A stretch of DNA of 64,000 nucleotides from Pararhodonellum marinum. Lineage in GTDB: Bacteria; Bacteroidota; Bacteroidia; Cytophagales; Cyclobacteriaceae. Position 1 is the stretch's first letter. Each line of letters starts with the position of its first letter. The translations under genes were made by a program, and so were the position numbers. Shown here one piece after another: positions 60,400 to 64,000 of the stretch. The notes below the pieces were generated by a model, which was not told the DNA's origin, searched no databases, and was given only the letters and a program-made list of their open reading frames with translations. The DNA lies in contig NZ_JACEFJ010000015.1 of the NCBI RefSeq assembly GCF_015354735.1, positions 1-64,000 on the forward strand, given 5' to 3'.

Positions 60400-63384
60400 T
60401 TATTTTTTTAAGGTGATTTCCACCACGCCATTACTGCCCTTTTTACCATAGGCTTTAGTTGCGTTTTCTCCCTTTAAGACATTAATCGACTCAATGGTAT
60501 CGGGAGAAATGGATTTCAGCTCAGCTTCTTTGATGATCTTTCCATCGACGACATAAAGTGGTTTTACGAAGCTCCCGTCCTTGTTGCTGATTTTAACCTC
60601 ACCCTTTTGCAAATCGTCCGGAGTAATACTCTTTTCCGCATCGATGATTTGCACATAATGGTCAGAAGGTTTGAATGATTTCACCGAACCATCTAAATCA
60701 TACCCCTCTTTTAACTCTATAAGGATGACTCCGTCTTTTGCAGCATTTCCGTATAGGCTTAGGGCTCTACCTCCTTTGATGACCTCTATATGGTCAATAT
60801 TATTTGGATCTATTTTCCCCAAATAATCCTCAGAAACCACCTGCCCGTCAATAACAAACAAAGGTTTTGGTTTCACACTATCCAATCCGGCCCAATTTCC
60901 CTCTGAAAATCCAGCATTCACTGGCTTCCCTATTTTATAGTTAGAACTTTGAAGCTCTAGATTGTTGGCAAATCCATAATACGTGGTGGCCGGTTGCACC
61001 TTTTCTTTTTGTATTTTATCTCCAAGTGTAGGGGGATCTCTATCTTTTTCAGCATTGCCATATCCAACCACCTTTACCTCATGCTGAGCCACGTTATGAA
61101 TTTCCTGAAAGGCATGGCCATCAAGTTTAAAAGTAACCGCCAAAAGATCTGAAACCGGTTTGTTACCTTTTGGGGCATTCCAATTGGGCGCATTGGCCAG
61201 TTTGTCGAGCACCTCTTGATCCAAAATTTTTGAAACACCTGAAACGATTTGGTAATTTTCTATTTTACCATCTTTGCCCAAATCAAGCTGAACCAGGACC
61301 GTCCCAGTTTCTATTTTTTCTCGTGCTTCTTGAGGATACTTCAGGCTCTTTCTGAGGTGATCGAAAAACTCCGGTGTGGGTTGAATCTGACCTGATGCCC
61401 GGTCAGCGATCTGCATCCATTCCGCAAATTTTTCAGTTGTGTTTTCTTTCTGAGGCAATTGAAACCGGACAGGTAAACGAATTCTCACAGCCACATCTCT
61501 GCCTCTCTGAGAACCTGGAGTCCATTTTGGGGAGCTTTGTACCACCCGCATGGCTTCTTCATCAGCGCCTCCGCCAATGCCTCTCAAAACACCCAAATCA
61601 CCGATTTCTCCTGATTTCTCTACGACAAAAGTCAAGTAAACGGTTCCTTCTATGCCCATTTCTTTGGCTTTTTCAGGATACCTGAGATTTTCTTTGATAA
61701 ATGCATTCCAGCCCTCCATACCTCCGGGAGGATTGGGCATATTTTCTACCACATCATAGATTTCAACTGGCCTTCCACTTTGATCTACGGCGATCAGTTG
61801 TTTGCTGCCAGGCAATAGGGGATAGATGTTGCGGAAGGCACCCGCCATTTGGCTTTGTTCTGTAAATTCAAGTCTCATGCCAGCTAAGCCCCGTACTGCA
61901 ACTCCATTTTTTTCCCCAGGTTTCCATTTAGGGGCTTCGGGATTCATGATCGCCGCTATGACTGCTTCATCCAATCCGCCTCCAAAACTTTTACGGATCA
62001 TGGGGTCCAGGATATGGCCTTTCTCATCTACAATAAACTCAATTTCCACACGTCCACCGATGCCCAGCGCATTTTCAAGATCTGGCTTTTGTACATTATT
62101 CGCAAAAAAGGTAAACCAAGCTTCTTCTCCTTCAAGCGGGGTGGGAAGCACTTCTAGATTTTCTTCAAAATCCCGTTTTCTATAACTTATTTCAGTAGAG
62201 GAATCCTTTCGAAGGGTTTCTATAAGTTCCCTTAATTTGAGGTATTCCTGTTCTGAATCAATATTGCCGAATTCATATTCCAATTCCCCAAGCTGAGCGA
62301 TCAGTTTCCCTTCCTTTAACGGGCCGATGTGTTCATAATGGGTTGGGTTTTTTAATTTGCGGACTTTCATGCTCACATCAATGGAATCTTGAGCCATGAT
62401 CAGCCTTTCTTTGAGCTCCATGGTTTGCTTTTCGGTATGATGGCCGAAAAGGTCTATTGGATCTATTGTTTTCATAGAAACCAACACCAGCAGCATACCG
62501 GTCAGGGGGAGGACCATCAATAGTTTTCCCCAATTAATTTGGGCACGTTTTTTCATCATCATGATTCTTTTTAAAGTAGTAGATCGGATAAAATAATTGC
62601 CAATAGGAAGATCTAGTCCTTTAAATGCTATTTTGATGATCAACTTTGGGTAACTTTCTTTGTTGTCTGTATGCCTTAAGACACTTTCATCAGCCATATA
62701 CTCGTGCAGGTCCACCAAAGCGGCCCGCATCAGATGGATGGCGGGATTAAACCAAAAAATGATGCTTAAACCTTGGTAATATAGGATATCCCATGAATGT
62801 CTTTGTTTGATGTGTTCCAACTCATGTTGTAGGATGTGTTTTTGTTCAATGTCGCTTAGGGGCTCCGTATCGTCCCAAAAAAGCTTATCGAAATAAGTGA
62901 AAATCGGGGCCATCCCGTAAGTGGGGATGAGAAAATAATTTCCTTCCAACTTGAATACTGCCTGGTACCAACCCTTTTGTACCAGCATCCTCAACTGAAA
63001 CAGCTGCCATATAAGCTGACTTAGGAGCAACAGCACCACAATACTGTATCCAAGCAGTAGATAATCCTTAAATTCCCAAAGTGTGGGCAGCTTTGTACTG
63101 CTTACTGTAACTTCCGGCAAGCCGAAAGTACCTACAATTTCCTCTACCTCTGTAGGTTCCAGAAAATTTTGATAAAAAGCAGTGTTTTCCAAAGAGATGG
63201 TAGGCTTATCAAAGCCTACCGGAATCTCTATCAATGGAAAACACAAAGCCAACAATGGAGTGATCAATAAATAAAATCTGGTAAAGTGAAAGGCTTTTTC
63301 ACCTCTCAAAAACACCCAATATATTCCAAAAAAGAATAAAAGGCAGAATGTACTCTCCCAGATATAATTTATTAATCCCCCCAT
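60400..63384 (-). CDS. BlaR1/M56-family sensor protease with TonB-C and plug-like domains
   Basis: 994 residues. The N-terminal membrane protease has helices at about 8-27, 35-55, 108-128 and 290-305, the zinc site HELEH at 187-191, and a downstream DLHEYMADES (226-235). The large C-terminal part contains three TonB C-terminal domains (about 435-510, 570-635, 680-750) and two copies of a TonB-plug-like segment (KPLFVIDGQVV and GGRALSLYGNAAKDGVILIE; KPLYVVDGKII and GENATKAYGKKGSNGVVEIT) at the end. Family M56 proteins cleave the BlaI repressor; here the extracytoplasmic part could contact TonB-dependent receptors. BlaI lies 5 bp upstream. Confidence 0.9.
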   Translation of the reverse strand: MGGLINYIWESTFCLLFFFGIYWVFLRGEKAFHFTRFYLLITPLLALCFPLIEIPVGFDKPTISLENTAFYQNFLEPTEVEEIVGTFGLPEVTVSSTKLPTLWEFKDYLLLGYSIVVLLLLSQLIWQLFQLRMLVQKGWYQAVFKLEGNYFLIPTYGMAPIFTYFDKLFWDDTEPLSDIEQKHILQHELEHIKQRHSWDILYYQGLSIIFWFNPAIHLMRAALVDLHEYMADESVLRHTDNKESYPKLIIKIAFKGLDLPIGNYFIRSTTLKRIMMMKKRAQINWGKLLMVLPLTGMLLVLVSMKTIDPIDLFGHHTEKQTMELKERLIMAQDSIDVSMKVRKLKNPTHYEHIGPLKEGKLIAQLGELEYEFGNIDSEQEYLKLRELIETLRKDSSTEISYRKRDFEENLEVLPTPLEGEEAWFTFFANNVQKPDLENALGIGGRVEIEFIVDEKGHILDPMIRKSFGGGLDEAVIAAIMNPEAPKWKPGEKNGVAVRGLAGMRLEFTEQSQMAGAFRNIYPLLPGSKQLIAVDQSGRPVEIYDVVENMPNPPGGMEGWNAFIKENLRYPEKAKEMGIEGTVYLTFVVEKSGEIGDLGVLRGIGGGADEEAMRVVQSSPKWTPGSQRGRDVAVRIRLPVRFQLPQKENTTEKFAEWMQIADRASGQIQPTPEFFDHLRKSLKYPQEAREKIETGTVLVQLDLGKDGKIENYQIVSGVSKILDQEVLDKLANAPNWNAPKGNKPVSDLLAVTFKLDGHAFQEIHNVAQHEVKVVGYGNAEKDRDPPTLGDKIQKEKVQPATTYYGFANNLELQSSNYKIGKPVNAGFSEGNWAGLDSVKPKPLFVIDGQVVSEDYLGKIDPNNIDHIEVIKGGRALSLYGNAAKDGVILIELKEGYDLDGSVKSFKPSDHYVQIIDAEKSITPDDLQKGEVKISNKDGSFVKPLYVVDGKIIKEAELKSISPDTIESINVLKGENATKAYGKKGSNGVVEITLKK

Positions 63385-63389
63385 CTATG

Positions 63390-63758
63390 CTAACTTTTTT
63401 TCACTTCCTCTTTTACCTCAGCCATTAATTTGTCCAGCTCTTTGATATTAAGGTTTTTGTCTTTCGCAAAGAAAGAGGTCAGCCTTGTAAAGGAGCCACC
63501 GAAATATCCTGTAAGGAGGTTTTTGATTGAAAAGCTTCTGTATTCGTCCTTGCTTACGATCGGATAATACTCATGGGACTTGCCATAAGCAGTATGTTTG
63601 ACGAAGCCTTTCCGCTCTAGAATCCGGATGATGGTGGAGACGGTGTTATAAGCCGGTTTGGGCTCATTCATTTTCGCTAGGATATCTTTGACAAAACCTT
63701 TCTCGATATCCCACAGGATTTGCATTACTTGCTCTTCCGCACGTGTGAGTTCTCTCAT
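63390..63758 (-). CDS. BlaI/MecI/CopY-family transcriptional repressor
   Basis: 122 residues: a winged helix (about 5-70, LTRAEEQVMQILWDIEKGFV and TVSTIIRILERKGFVKHTAY) and a C-terminal dimerisation part. It is the first gene of a unit with the M56 sensor (5-bp gap) and presumably represses it until cleaved. A palindrome GTAAAATTTAC at 63787-63797 lies in the leader. Confidence 0.93.
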   Translation of the reverse strand: MRELTRAEEQVMQILWDIEKGFVKDILAKMNEPKPAYNTVSTIIRILERKGFVKHTAYGKSHEYYPIVSKDEYRSFSIKNLLTGYFGGSFTRLTSFFAKDKNLNIKELDKLMAEVKEEVKKS

Positions 63759-63786
63759 AAATTAATAATTTAGATAAAATGTAAGT

Positions 63787-63862
63787 GTAAAATTTACCTG
63801 AACTTAACCATTTAGTTTTTTAATTTCAAGCTTTAGGCTAAATCTTTCTATTGACAAAAGTA
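63787..63862 (-). promoter_or_regulatory. Promoter and possible operator of the BlaI/BlaR1-type operon
   Basis: The -7 box TACTTTTG lies at 63855-63862, about 97 nt upstream of ATG 63758. In the leader, GTAAA-A-TTTAC (63787-63797) is a perfect palindrome and a candidate BlaI site. The remainder to 64000 is AT-rich with no gene. Confidence 0.5.
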
Positions 63863-64000
63863 AATTTATAAATAAAAATATAGTTGAACAAATTATTCCT
63901 TAGTTTATTTTAATTTATTAGGTGAAGGAACAGCTTAAAAATGTAGTATTAGTCTATTTTTTTTTTGAACAAAAGTTAGTTTAAATTATTTTTATTGATG

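Overview
The window looks like chromosome of a Bacteroidota bacterium, most likely order Cytophagales (Cyclobacteriaceae-like). The evidence is the many promoters of the Bacteroidota type (TAnnTTTG at about -7), three TonB-dependent receptors with carboxypeptidase-regulatory-like N-termini, a PorP/SprF protein beside a giant PKD/SprB-repeat protein ending in a type IX secretion (CHU_C) tail, a DUF4249 lipoprotein, and tRNAs without encoded CCA. The species is an inference; no rRNA is present.

Layout. 0-13 kb is a patchwork of small stress and detoxification genes on the minus strand: AraC regulators, an SDR, a Tat-signal flavin oxidoreductase, an M1 peptidase, alpha/beta hydrolases, RidA, Crp/Fnr and a quinone reductase. 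It is littered with broken genes (AraC, VOC, HxlR, Crp fragments) and one partly deleted direct duplication. 13-16.6 kb holds a LytS/LytTR two-component pair and small outer-membrane proteins. 16.7-18.8 kb is a decayed integration zone around tRNA-Ser(GCU): an integrase remnant, a broken sterol-desaturase-type gene, and tandem repeats made from the 3' end and from the 5' half of the tRNA. tRNA-Pro(GGG) follows.

19-40 kb is an envelope and nutrient cluster: serine hydrolase, secreted alpha/beta hydrolase, acyltransferase, two TonB receptors, a DUF4249 lipoprotein, PQQ-like propeller, CPBP protease and a PAP2-like protein. It is interspersed with three full-length membrane AraC regulators and one collapsed copy. 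Eight promoters here carry the same 22-bp inverted repeat, GTTC-N14-GAAC. In seven of them it lies a fixed 24-25 bp (G of GAAC to first base of the box) upstream of a -7 box. This points to an undescribed local regulon and is the most interesting result of the window. Inside the cluster a Crp/Fnr regulator is flanked by two promoters with an identical TTAAC-N4-GTCAA site centred near -41.5.

42-47 kb carries a phytase and TonB-receptor operon. 47-51 kb has a propeller lipoprotein, a structured orphan DNA island, and a SatD/DUF3307 pair behind repeated ATCGT/ACGAT sites. tRNA-Leu(CAG) precedes the 1635-residue SprB-like protein, PorP/SprF and a CPBP protease (51-58 kb). A Gfo/Idh/MocA oxidoreductase, a repeat-rich spacer and a BlaI/BlaR1-type operon with an unusual receptor end the window.

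All functions come from motifs read by eye and family knowledge; no database search was run. Promoter positions relative to transcription start assume a start about 5 nt after the -7 box.
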